This document shows positions 49,759 through 57,631 of a stretch of DNA of 64,000 nucleotides, piece after piece; the first letter of the stretch is position 1, and each line of letters begins with the position of its first letter. Where the stretch lies: NCBI RefSeq assembly GCF_039521975.1, contig NZ_BAAACZ010000015.1, forward strand, positions 1-64,000, in the 5' to 3' direction. Below the pieces are notes generated by a model. It did not search any database, was not told where the DNA came from, and saw only the letters and a program-made list of their open reading frames with translations. This stretch comes from Alkalibacillus silvisoli (GTDB lineage: Bacteria > Bacillota > Bacilli > Bacillales > Alkalibacillaceae). The position numbers and the translations under genes are program-made.

Positions 49759-50085
49759 TTATGCAGCCGCCATCTCACGGCATACTTTTGCGCACCGGTG
49801 ACAAGCTTCCGCACAATCTTGGCAATGCTGGTGGTGTTCGTGCTTTGCACACTCATCGCCACAAGCCTGACAGATGTCCGCGCATAATTCACAGATCTGC
49901 TTAGCAAAACGGCTGTTTGTTTGCATAGCTTGTACCGCAAATGCACAGATATCTGCACATTCTCGATCCAGTCTGATACATTCAGCCAGCATTTGTACGT
50001 TGTCTTCCTTCAGACACTCATCAAAACACCGATTGCACTGTTCCATGCATTCTAAACATGCTTGAATACACTCTTGATAATTCAT
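49759..50085 (-). CDS. four-helix-bundle copper storage protein (Csp/DUF326, YhjQ-like), 108 aa
   Basis: Nineteen Cys occur in 108 residues, mostly in CxxC/CxxxC steps along four helices (ECIQACLECMEQCNRCFDEC). The His cluster HEHHQHC sits before the last helix. This is the Csp/four-helix copper-binding protein pattern, with Cys lining the bundle core to hold many Cu(I). No signal peptide, so it is cytosolic (Csp3 type). ATG at 50085 follows AAAGGGG. Element e precedes it. Confidence 0.9.
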   Translation of the reverse strand: MNYQECIQACLECMEQCNRCFDECLKEDNVQMLAECIRLDRECADICAFAVQAMQTNSRFAKQICELCADICQACGDECAKHEHHQHCQDCAEACHRCAKVCREMAAA

Positions 50086-50162
50086 TAATCTTGGTACCCC
50101 TTTCTTATGACACATAATTTGCATTCACTAGCTAGTGTGCGGTGTCCTTAATGGTTTATCCA

Positions 50163-50185
50163 TTAAATATGTAGTTTTTATGAAG
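50163..50185 (-). promoter_or_regulatory. direct-repeat promoter element e (copper storage gene)
   Basis: On the minus strand CTTCATAAAAA is followed by CTACATATTTAA; GATAAA is a possible -10 downstream. Confidence 0.6.
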
Positions 50186-50230
50186 TTGGGAATACATTTT
50201 TGTTCTCTCTCATTGAAACGATAGTTACAA

Positions 50231-50279
50231 AAATGCCCTTATCGGATCATTCAACCTTAATAAAATGATCGGATAAGGG
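50231..50279 (-). terminator. terminator of ydhK-like gene
   Basis: A 16-bp stem (CCCTTATCCGATCATT with one mismatch, arms 50236-50251 and 50264-50279) is followed by ATTTTTG on the minus strand. Confidence 0.7.
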
Positions 50280-50333
50280 TTAATCAATTTTGTTTTCTAT
50301 TTTTCGTCCAGCATAGGGGCCTTATCGTCTTTT

Positions 50334-50975
50334 TTATTCAACCTCTGAGAGCTCATCCTCTGTAACCCATTTATGATTTTCCACTTCTTCACCACCATCT
50401 GTAGGTGTGTAATCAATCATATAAACCGTTGTTTCTTCAGCCTCATCAATTGCAGCTGTGGCTCCTTCCATGCCATCCATATGATCGGCTTCTAATGTGA
50501 CTTCTGTCCCCGGTTCAAATGTTTCTTCCCCGGCTTCTTCAATTTCTTCATGAACCACCCATTCATGATTTTCTACTCTTTCCCCGCCATTGGTTGGGTC
50601 GTAAGAAACAATGTAGGCAGTCGTATCATAAGCCCCTACGATGGTGGCTTTGGCACCTTCCATTTCCTCCATATGGCCGCCTTCCACCATTGCTTGGCTT
50701 CCCACTTCAAAAGTTGGATTCTCTTCTTCCCCTAAATCATCAGGAACTTCACCGGAACTGGAATGATCCATATCTTCGTGCATGTCATCGTCCATATCCA
50801 TGCCATCCATATCGTCATGATCGGGCATCTCATCACCCATATCTTCCATATTACTATCCGAACCGGAATCCATATCCATCCCTTCATCTGGCATTTCCTC
50901 ATCACCATTGCCACATGCAGCTAATGCAAAAGCTGTTACTAGCGAAACGGATCCTATCATGATTTTCTTCTTCAT
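50334..50975 (-). CDS. YdhK-type lipoprotein with Met/His/Asp-rich segment, 213 aa
   Basis: The lipobox is ALAAC. A segment of Met, Asp and His (MDMDSGSDSNMEDMGDEM and HEDMDHSSS) precedes two copies of the DUF1541/YdhK repeat. Copy one begins near EVGSQAMVEGGHMEEM and copy two near EPGTEVTLEADHMDGM; each ends with VENHEW or VENHKW. These lipoproteins accompany copper genes in many Bacillales. AAAGGAGG precedes the ATG, and element f lies upstream. Confidence 0.85.
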   Translation of the reverse strand: MKKKIMIGSVSLVTAFALAACGNGDEEMPDEGMDMDSGSDSNMEDMGDEMPDHDDMDGMDMDDDMHEDMDHSSSGEVPDDLGEEENPTFEVGSQAMVEGGHMEEMEGAKATIVGAYDTTAYIVSYDPTNGGERVENHEWVVHEEIEEAGEETFEPGTEVTLEADHMDGMEGATAAIDEAEETTVYMIDYTPTDGGEEVENHKWVTEDELSEVE

Positions 50976-51010
50976 TTTATAATTCCTCCTTTTCATGAAT
51001 AACGTACTAA

Positions 51011-51033
51011 AAAAATGTGTAGAAAATATGGAG
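51011..51033 (-). promoter_or_regulatory. direct-repeat promoter element f (ydhK-like gene)
   Basis: On the minus strand CTCCATATTTT is followed at once by CTACACATTTTT, the most symmetric copy of the motif, 36 bases before the start codon. Confidence 0.6.
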
Positions 51034-51094
51034 CGATCGTTCATAGAGAAAAAAAGCACGGATTTTCATTAGATTTAAGTAAAAATCATTATTT

Positions 51095-51117
51095 ATTCAT
51101 AGATTCTACATTTTTTC
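51095..51117 (+). promoter_or_regulatory. direct-repeat promoter element g (multicopper oxidase)
   Basis: ATTCATAGATT is followed by CTACATTTTTTC, then TTTACAGT as a possible -10. It lies ~40 bases before the oxidase start. Confidence 0.6.
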
Positions 51118-51158
51118 CGTTTACAGTGTGACATAACCAATCAAAAGGGGGAAGAAGA

Positions 51159-51338
51159 TTGAAAAAAGTATATATAGGAATGAGTACCATTTTTTTTGTG
51201 CTAGCTGGCTGTTCGGGTGAGGGGTTAGATGAGGGATCTACGGGATCTACCGAGAGTCAACAAGAGGGTAAAGGGAATGAAATGATGACTGAAGATGGTA
51301 AAGAAGTGTTTAATCTAGATGTTACCGAGACGCATTGG
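51159..51338 (+). pseudogene. multicopper oxidase lipoprotein, 5' part (interrupted by transposon)
   Basis: A TTG start behind AGGGGGAAG gives a lipoprotein signal (lipobox VLAGC) and an acidic, Ser-rich linker ending in VTETHW at 51338. The frame then runs into the transposon end and stops at 51380. The rest of the gene lies at 54673-56005. Removing the transposon and one copy of the 7-bp duplication rejoins the two parts in frame (THW-MFDDE), giving a ~501-residue enzyme. Confidence 0.88.
51332..51338. repeat. target site duplication, left copy
   Basis: GCATTGG occurs here and again at 54673-54679 on the other side of the transposon. The bases on either side differ, so the duplication is exactly 7 bp. 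Confidence 0.85.
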
Positions 51339-51471
51339 TGTAAATTACCACATTATATCGGATCCACTTTTGCAAATTAAAACCGCATGAAATCTCGCAT
51401 TTCACCCTACATATTTGCACATTATTTCCGTTTTGCACACTATTCCGGTTTGTCTTTTCACATTATTCCAG
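51339..51471. repeat. left transposon end with four transposase-site repeats
   Basis: Copies of CACATTATTYCGG lie at 51349-51361, 51418-51430, 51436-51448 and 51459-51471, all pointing the same way. The outermost is 10 bases from the tip. Confidence 0.7.
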
Positions 51472-51559
51472 CAAAATTAAAGAGAAACGAACACCCCTTC
51501 GCTTCACAAGGGGTGTTCGATCGTGTATGATGCTTCCTAAAGAGACACTGACGCCGGGC

Positions 51560-51832
51560 TCAAAAGGGAAGCTCTTCATCCGGAATTTCCGGGAAAAACA
51601 GGGTACTTTCGTCAAAACGAATGCGATAGACTTCCGAGCAACTAAGGTTAAACCGAACGCCTCCGAGGAAGACAAACCATTCCGAGTCTTTCCAAAGGTT
51701 AACTTCATAAAAATGGTCATGAATCCGGAGGTCAAACGGCATGCTGAATTGCATCACGTGTGTGTCTTGGCCGGCCCGAATGAGCCATTGGTTTTCGAAG
51801 GGATACCAAATCATGTATCCGTATTCCATCAA
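51560..51832 (-). CDS. DUF5348-like small protein of the transposon, 90 aa
   Basis: A compact, mostly beta protein (GYMIWYPFENQWLIRAGQDT, EWFVFLGGVRFNLS) with many aromatic residues. It resembles the DUF5348 group found on mobile elements; the match is by general look. It overlaps the ATPase stop by 4 bases. It may be a target-choice or regulatory factor (speculation). Confidence 0.55.
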   Translation of the reverse strand: MMEYGYMIWYPFENQWLIRAGQDTHVMQFSMPFDLRIHDHFYEVNLWKDSEWFVFLGGVRFNLSCSEVYRIRFDESTLFFPEIPDEELPF

Positions 51833-52626
51833 GCGCCCTCCTCATCGACCAACCGAACCACTTCCTCATCGATGATGTCGCGTTTCATCTGATAGCCTAA
51901 CAGGAGGCAGTTGGTTGCCATCGTGTTGATGATTCTTGGCCATCCTTGTGAGGAGGAGCCCAGGGCTTCGAGGGCAGCTTCATTGAAGATCGGTACTTTG
52001 GCCCCGGCGTTTGTCAAATGGTGATCCACGTATTGGATCACCTCTTCTTTTGTTAGGGGGGCCATTTGATAGCGCATGACCAATCGCTGCGCCAACGCTC
52101 GGTTTTGATTTAGGCGGAGCTTCGCCCGTAAATGGGGCTGCCCGGCCAAGATTAAGAGAAAAGGATTCTTGGAATCCATACTGAAATTGAATAAGATCGA
52201 GAGGTCATTCAAAAACGCATCTTTGGCCATGTGCATCTCGTCCAAGAGAAACACGGGTGTGACGTTTCGCTCTTCTTTCAAACGTTCCACGGCGGATTGA
52301 ATCTGCCGAAACAAATCCACCTTTCGAAATTTTGGCTCGTCCCCGAGCCCATAAACCAAGCCACGATAAAAATCCATGACACTGCCTGTGGACAGTGGAA
52401 AATAGACGACGTGGTACAAGGCCGGATTCAAGGCAGACTGAAAGGACCGCAAAGTAAAGGTCTTGCCTGTGCCCGGTTCTCCGGTCAAGAGCCCCATGCC
52501 ACCGGTTTTTTTCAAGTACTCCAAGCGCGCGATCGCTTCCTTGTAGGCATCTGATTCAAAAGCCTTCGATGTCTCCACGTCTTTCGTGAACGGCGTGTGC
52601 GCCAGCGAATAAAAGGATTGATACAT
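51829..52626 (-). CDS. ExeA/TniB/TnsC-like AAA ATPase of the transposon, 265 aa
   Basis: The AAA+ module has Walker A GEPGTGKT (~47-54), Walker B VFLLDEMHMA (~127-136) and sensor-type ILAGQPHLRAKL. The start YQSFYSLAHTPFTKDV is typical of ExeA-family proteins that serve IS21-, Tn5053- and Tn7-like transposases as target-site regulators. It follows the transposase by 1 base. Confidence 0.85.
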   Translation of the reverse strand: MYQSFYSLAHTPFTKDVETSKAFESDAYKEAIARLEYLKKTGGMGLLTGEPGTGKTFTLRSFQSALNPALYHVVYFPLSTGSVMDFYRGLVYGLGDEPKFRKVDLFRQIQSAVERLKEERNVTPVFLLDEMHMAKDAFLNDLSILFNFSMDSKNPFLLILAGQPHLRAKLRLNQNRALAQRLVMRYQMAPLTKEEVIQYVDHHLTNAGAKVPIFNEAALEALGSSSQGWPRIINTMATNCLLLGYQMKRDIIDEEVVRLVDEEGA

Positions 52627-52627
52627 C

Positions 52628-53866
52628 TCAGTCGTCCTCCTTCGTGTCGCTCATTTGTGAAAAAGAGAAAGGCGAACGATCTCGCTTCACATGGGCGTTA
52701 TCCTCAAAAGTCACTGGTACAATCTCCGACGTTGCTTGTCCGTCTTCATAGACATACACATGGTTTTCGTCCATACGCACATCAATGGATTGCCCAATCA
52801 GGTGCGGCGGGACTTCGTAAAGCGTTTTATGAAGCGTGATCGTCCCGTCGGCTCTCACTTTTCGCTGCTCACGCTTTAAGAAAACCGAATCCAGCACCGA
52901 TGGATCATCGAGAAAGCGCACGTCTTCAATTCCGGCATGAAAACGTTCATGAGGCGTCTGCCCATCCAGGGACGCATGGATACTGCGGTGATAGTCATTC
53001 TCCAGCCAATGCCAAAAGCGTTCATTGAGTTCTTCGAGCGACGTAACTGGATTCGCCTGAAGTAACGGGTAAAAACGCGTGCGCACGGTACGGAAGAAGC
53101 GTTCTATTTTACCTTTAGCCTGAGCGTCATAGGGTTGCGTATGCGTTAAGGTAATGCCCAATTGAGCACAAGCGAATTGCAATGTTTCCGATCGATAGAT
53201 TTTACCATTATCGGCGTAGATCACTTTCGGAACCCCGCGACGAAGCAACGCTTCTTTGGTAATTTCGCGCAGGCCATCAAATTTCTCGTTATCGAAAAAT
53301 TGCGCGTACGGCACGAGACGCGAACAATCATCGATGTAAGCATAGAGATACGTTTGCCTTCTCCCGATAAATGGGCCATGTGAAACATCGCCTTGCCAAA
53401 GAACATTCACCCGACCGTGGGCGAAGCGTTTTCGGCGAGCACCCTTTGTCTCCTTCTCTGTAAGCCCTTGGTTCTTCAATAACCGGTTCATCGTCGCATA
53501 GGACACTTCTCCGGCGTTGATCTCCCCGTTTTTAATCAACTGTTCGTAAAACACGGTCACCGGCATGTCTGGCGTCTGTTCGCGAGAAGCCAGAATATGA
53601 TCTTGTTGATCGGGCGATAGCCGCCTTGCATTCCCTTTGTCCCCGCGATGTCTTGGTTTTAACCCATCAAATCCCTCTCGCCGATACGTGGACAACCATT
53701 CCAAGATCGTCTTTCCGGCAATTTTCTTTTCGCCGTAATATGGGATGTCGTGCGTCTTCTGCGCCTGCTGCTCCAGGTAGGCTTTGCGCTCCACCAAGTC
53801 ATTAAGTAACGGCGTGATCATCCCGTAGCGAAATAGGGCAATACTTTCTTTTGTTTGTTCGTCCAT
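52628..53866 (-). CDS. DDE transposase (IS481/TniA-like rve integrase), 412 aa
   Basis: N-terminal helix-turn-helix regions (ILEWLSTYRREGFDGLKPRH) precede an rve catalytic core: Asp in NVLWQGDVSHGPF, Asp in KVIYADNGKIY and Glu in AKGKIERFFRTV. A Mu-type C-terminal beta domain (about 315-390, with TLHKTLYEVPPHLIGQSIDV) follows. This makes it a TniA/TnsB-like enzyme rather than a simple IS481. ATG at 53866 follows AAGGAGG. Confidence 0.87.
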   Translation of the reverse strand: MDEQTKESIALFRYGMITPLLNDLVERKAYLEQQAQKTHDIPYYGEKKIAGKTILEWLSTYRREGFDGLKPRHRGDKGNARRLSPDQQDHILASREQTPDMPVTVFYEQLIKNGEINAGEVSYATMNRLLKNQGLTEKETKGARRKRFAHGRVNVLWQGDVSHGPFIGRRQTYLYAYIDDCSRLVPYAQFFDNEKFDGLREITKEALLRRGVPKVIYADNGKIYRSETLQFACAQLGITLTHTQPYDAQAKGKIERFFRTVRTRFYPLLQANPVTSLEELNERFWHWLENDYHRSIHASLDGQTPHERFHAGIEDVRFLDDPSVLDSVFLKREQRKVRADGTITLHKTLYEVPPHLIGQSIDVRMDENHVYVYEDGQATSEIVPVTFEDNAHVKRDRSPFSFSQMSDTKEDD

Positions 53867-54019
53867 GGATTCGGATGCCTCCTTCATTGATCGAAGGATG
53901 GCCGACCATCCGTATCTATCATTCTACCGATCGCTCCCCCGGACGTATACGCAAACGTTATGTGGGATGGCCAAAAATAACATTCGGCTAGATTTTCCTG
54001 CCGAAAGATTGTGATTATG

Positions 54020-54547
54020 TTATACTGGCGATGCCATAAAATAGCTTGATAAATGACCCTTTGACCTTCGAAAGAAGGTAGATTCCCCAAAATCTCGGAT
54101 CATTGTCAGGTATTTTGTGGCATTTTTATTTTCGCACTGAAAGGTCACGGGCATTCCCTGATCTATAAAGAAGCTGTGCAACCACTGGAGATGTTTAAGG
54201 AACCGTCGCTTATAAAAGGCCACTAGCTGGCGAAGACCTGGCCCTTTTTCCCTTGTTATAGCTGTTTCTGTTTGGTCGAGAACGGTATGTAATGTGTGCT
54301 GGTAATAGGGGATGAGGAAATCCGGCAAAATGGAGAAGGTCATCTTGCAAGCCGGACATTGTAGCCGACAAATCGGAATCTTCTCAGTGATTTCCTCGGT
54401 GATCCCGTAACGCCAATAGAACCCGTGTCTATGAAGATCGTTCATGGAATGGCAGGAGGGGCAGACATTCAAAGACGGAAAATCATTCTCCATGCCTTTA
54501 TAAGCATACATGTTCAAATTAATCCCAAAATCATGAACCAAAATCAT
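54020..54547 (-). CDS. DUF6431-like zinc-ribbon protein of the transposon, 175 aa
   Basis: Two CxxC pairs (VCPSCHS and QCPACKM) with His-rich sequence (SMNDLHRHGFYWRYG) between them form a zinc-binding N-terminal domain, and the C-terminus is basic and helical. This domain is seen beside transposases of this type in Bacillales. It does not look like a TnsA nuclease. GGAAGGA precedes the ATG. Its role (end binding or targeting) is unknown. Confidence 0.65.
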   Translation of the reverse strand: MILVHDFGINLNMYAYKGMENDFPSLNVCPSCHSMNDLHRHGFYWRYGITEEITEKIPICRLQCPACKMTFSILPDFLIPYYQHTLHTVLDQTETAITREKGPGLRQLVAFYKRRFLKHLQWLHSFFIDQGMPVTFQCENKNATKYLTMIRDFGESTFFRRSKGHLSSYFMASPV

Positions 54548-54559
54548 AAAAAAATCCTT

Positions 54560-54672
54560 CCGAAATAATCTGCTTAAACTTTAGCACATTATTCCAGAAG
54601 AATTCACTTCCTGATCTGAAATAATTTGAAAATATAGTGGGGTTTTGTGCCGAAATAATGTGATCCGTTACA
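54560..54672. repeat. right transposon end with repeated transposase sites
   Basis: Minus-oriented copies related to CACATTATTTCGG lie at 54650-54662, 54628-54640 (diverged), 54616-54628 (diverged) and 54560-54572. One plus-oriented copy, CACATTATTCCAG, lies at 54585-54597. The tip TGTAACGG on the minus strand matches the left tip TGTAAATT over TGTAA. Confidence 0.65.
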
Positions 54673-56005
54673 GCATTGGATGTTTGATGACGAAACCATG
54701 ACAGATGCCTGGACTTATAATGGATCCGTACCTGGCGAGAAGATTCGTGTCCAAGAAGGGGATGAGGTTATATTAAATGTCCAAAACAATTTGGAAGAAC
54801 CCACTGCCCTTCATCTACATGGCTTCCCCGTCCCTAACGCGATGGATGGCGTCCCTGGCGTTACTCAAAATGCGATCATGCCTGGGGAAGAGTTTACGTA
54901 CGAGTACCAAGCAGATGTCCCTGGAACGTACTGGTATCACTCCCATCAAGACGGGTCAACCCAAGTCGATCAAGGTCTCTATGGGGTTTTCATTGTTGAA
55001 CCTGAGGACCAGGAGTCTTATGATGTAGATGAAGTCATAGCGATTGATGAATTTGCTCCAATGGACATGGATATGGAAGACGACATGCACGAAGACATGG
55101 ATCATAGTGACATGGAAAACGGAGATATGGAGGAGATGGATCATGCGGATATGATGAATGAGATGTATGATACAATGGTTATTAACGGTCAATCATCTTC
55201 GCAAATTGAATCCGTTGATGTTGAAGAGGGGGATAAAGTAAAGCTACGATTTGTGAATGCAGGATTGTTTACACAAATTGTCTCAATTCCCGAACACGCA
55301 TTTAAAGTGACCCATTATGATGGCCAGCCTGTCAATGAACCTGAAATGATAAGTGATACGTCCTTCCAAATCGCCCCGGCTGAACGATATGATGTTGAAA
55401 TTGAAATGGACAATCCAGGGGCGTGGGGTATACAAGTTTTTGCGGAAGAGAATCAGGAAAGATTAAATGCGTCCCTTCCTCTTATATATGACGGTTATGA
55501 AGATGAGGACCTACAAACAGGTGATACTCCTTCCTCTTCCTTGGATTTAACCACCTACGGAGAGGCGCAGAACATGAATGAATATGATATTAATAAGGAA
55601 TACGACATGAACCTTGGAACCGATGATGGGGGGGATACGTTCACAATTAATGGAAAACAATTCCCTGATCATGAGATCTACGAGGTAGAAGAAGGAGATG
55701 TCGTAAAGGTAACCATTGAAAATGATACGGAGGACGACCATCCAATGCACTTACATGGGGAGTTCTTTGACGTTATTTCGAAGGATGGAGAACCACTTCA
55801 AGGATCTTCGGTCACCAAAGATACGTTAAACGTACGCCCAGGTGAGACTTATGAAATTGTATTTGAAGCTCAAAACCCTGGAAATTGGATGTTCCATTGC
55901 CACGAGTTTCACCATGCAAGTGACGGAATGGTCGCTGAAGTGCAGTATGAAGGATTTGAGCCAGCCTTTACGCCTGATCCAAATGTTCCGAATCAACCTG
56001 AATAA
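54673..56005 (+). pseudogene. multicopper oxidase lipoprotein, 3' part (interrupted by transposon)
   Basis: Starting with the second GCATTGG, the frame continues the oxidase. It contains cupredoxin domains with all copper motifs: HLHGF, WYHSHQDG, HPMHLHG and HCHEFHHASDGM. A Met/His-rich insertion (MDMDMEDDMHEDMDHSDMEN) recalls CueO-like methionine patches. The ATG at 54680 could restart translation, but the product would lack the lipoprotein signal. The intact enzyme would oxidise Cu(I) outside the cell. All catalytic residues are present, so excision could restore function. Confidence 0.88.
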
Positions 56006-56013
56006 TATTAAAA

Positions 56014-56045
56014 TAGGGGCTTCTTCGAGAAGTCTCTTTTCTTTT
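56014..56045 (+). terminator. terminator of multicopper oxidase gene
   Basis: GGGGCTTC-TTCG-AGAAGTCTC is followed by TTTTCTTTT. Confidence 0.65.
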
Positions 56046-56103
56046 GTCATTTGACTAAAGGAATATGGATGTACAAAGATGCCCCGTTTTTGAAGTTTAT
56101 CTA

Positions 56104-56126
56104 CTTCACTCTTTCTCCATATTTTT
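56104..56126 (+). promoter_or_regulatory. direct-repeat promoter element h (DUF418 gene)
   Basis: CTTCACTCTTT is followed by CTCCATATTTTT and then TTAAAAT as a possible -10. It lies 59 bases before the start codon. Confidence 0.6.
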
Positions 56127-56184
56127 TTCTTAAAATCCAACTAGATCTTTCGAAAACGTAGATACTTGGAAAGAAGGTTCTCAT

Positions 56185-57315
56185 TTGGGATCGGTGAAGA
56201 ATGAAGATCAGGGTAATAGAATTGAGATTTTAGATCAACTGCGTGGATTAGCTTTATTAGCTATTTTTTTAGTGAATATTTCTGGATTGGCTTCCATAGA
56301 GACGGAAAACCAATCTTCTATCAATGAATCACTCGATGCTTTGATGTCAATTTTACTGGAAGATAGCGCCAGGCCATTATTTGCATTTATGTTCGGAATC
56401 AGTCTTATTCTTATTTATGAAAGACTAAGCAAAAAAAATTTGAATCCATTCCCAACGTTATTCCGCAGATTGCTACTACTATTTATAATCGGGGCTCTCC
56501 ATGGGTATTACATTTGGGCGGGCGACATCTTGCTTATGTATGCCATGGCTGGTTATGTACTTCTTTTTTTTATTAAGTTTCCAGCGAAGTGGTTGCTTAC
56601 AATGGCTTTGTTTTCTTGGGTGGGATATACGATTGGAATGGATTTGCTAAATTATTATTTCCCCCATTCGTTTTCTCTAGACGAGTGGCTCAAGGACTTG
56701 CTGCTTGGACCGGGAGAATCTCCCACGGGGTCCGAATATCTCATTAATGAATTTTCTTCTATGGTAGAGCATTTGAGCTTTTTCTTATTTGGGATGTACA
56801 CTTATCGTAAGGATTTACTTTCACAAGCAGTAGCACGGAGAAAGCGAATGTGGCTCCTATCTTTGGTTTTCCTTACTGTTGGTGTTTCCGGCAAAACGGC
56901 CCTTTATTATGAGGTTGATGCCCTTGTCATCACGCCTCTGGAAAGTTTTTATCCGTTTGTCGTAACCGTTGGAATCTTAATGGGCATTATTCTTTTAGGA
57001 ACGAGCAGAACGACGACCCTATCAAATGCCTTGTTGCCATTTTCTACTGTTGGAAAAATGGCTTTCACCAATTACCTTTTGCAGTCGCTGGTATTCGTAA
57101 GTCTTTTTATGCACAGCGGGAGAACAATTTTTGAAAGGGTCGGAATTTGGATGGAACCAAGCTATATATTCGCCCTTTTTATAGGTATCATTTTATTTGT
57201 CGTACAAATGATTTTCAGCCACCTTTGGCTAAAAACGTTTTACTATGGCCCTTTTGAATGGTTTTGGAGAATGGGGACATATGGAAAGAAGGTTCCCTTA
57301 AGGAGGAAAACATAA
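56185..57315 (+). CDS. DUF418 family membrane protein, 376 aa
   Basis: The start RIEILDQLRGLALLAIFLVN is the DUF418 signature, followed by about eight to ten membrane helices and the C-terminal VQMIFSHLWLKTFYYGPFEWFWRMGT, also typical of the family. Members are proposed transporters or acyl-carrier membrane proteins; function is not established. TTG at 56185 follows AAAGAAGG at 7 bases. Element h lies upstream, so it would belong to the inferred regulon. Confidence 0.8.
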   Translation: MGSVKNEDQGNRIEILDQLRGLALLAIFLVNISGLASIETENQSSINESLDALMSILLEDSARPLFAFMFGISLILIYERLSKKNLNPFPTLFRRLLLLFIIGALHGYYIWAGDILLMYAMAGYVLLFFIKFPAKWLLTMALFSWVGYTIGMDLLNYYFPHSFSLDEWLKDLLLGPGESPTGSEYLINEFSSMVEHLSFFLFGMYTYRKDLLSQAVARRKRMWLLSLVFLTVGVSGKTALYYEVDALVITPLESFYPFVVTVGILMGIILLGTSRTTTLSNALLPFSTVGKMAFTNYLLQSLVFVSLFMHSGRTIFERVGIWMEPSYIFALFIGIILFVVQMIFSHLWLKTFYYGPFEWFWRMGTYGKKVPLRRKT

Positions 57316-57631
57316 ATTTATATTCAAAACATGGCCTCCTGTCTAACATGAGGAAATCAACCAAAATGGATTACGTTCATTTCAAGTTAATAATTTCTGC
57401 TTTCACATGGAAGCATGGTTCTTCAACAATTCTTTCATCTACTGGTGTGGCCAGACGATCAAAATGAAGTAATACTCTTCGGCATCTGCTTTACCTAGTA
57501 TGATATAGCCCCAAGCATTTAGAAAGCCTCTTGCTATAACAGCGAGAGGGCTTCTAACTGTGGAAGTAGCAGCAAAACGCGGGAATTGTAGGCTGGGGCT
57601 AATGAAGAGGAGGAGAGGAACAGCCCCAAGT
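57316..57631. other. region between convergent genes, terminator only
   Basis: No gene is supported. An imperfect hairpin AAGCCTCT / AGAGGGCTT (57524-57553) could end transcription from both sides. A second pair, GGGGCT (57595-57600) and AGCCCC (57622-57627), lies just past the spoIIP stop. Confidence 0.4.

Larger units (their letters stand above)
51339..54672. mobile_element. 3334-bp Tn7/Mu-like transposon inserted in the oxidase gene
   Basis: The element starts with TGTAA and ends with TTACA and is flanked by the 7-bp repeat GCATTGG. It carries four minus-strand genes: DUF6431-type zinc-ribbon protein, DDE transposase, ExeA/TniB-like AAA ATPase and a DUF5348-type protein. Both ends hold several copies of a CACATTATTYCGG-like site, as expected for TnsB/MuA/TniA transposases that bind many terminal sites. 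The reading frame of the host gene is otherwise intact, so the insertion is recent. The family name is left open. Confidence 0.85.
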
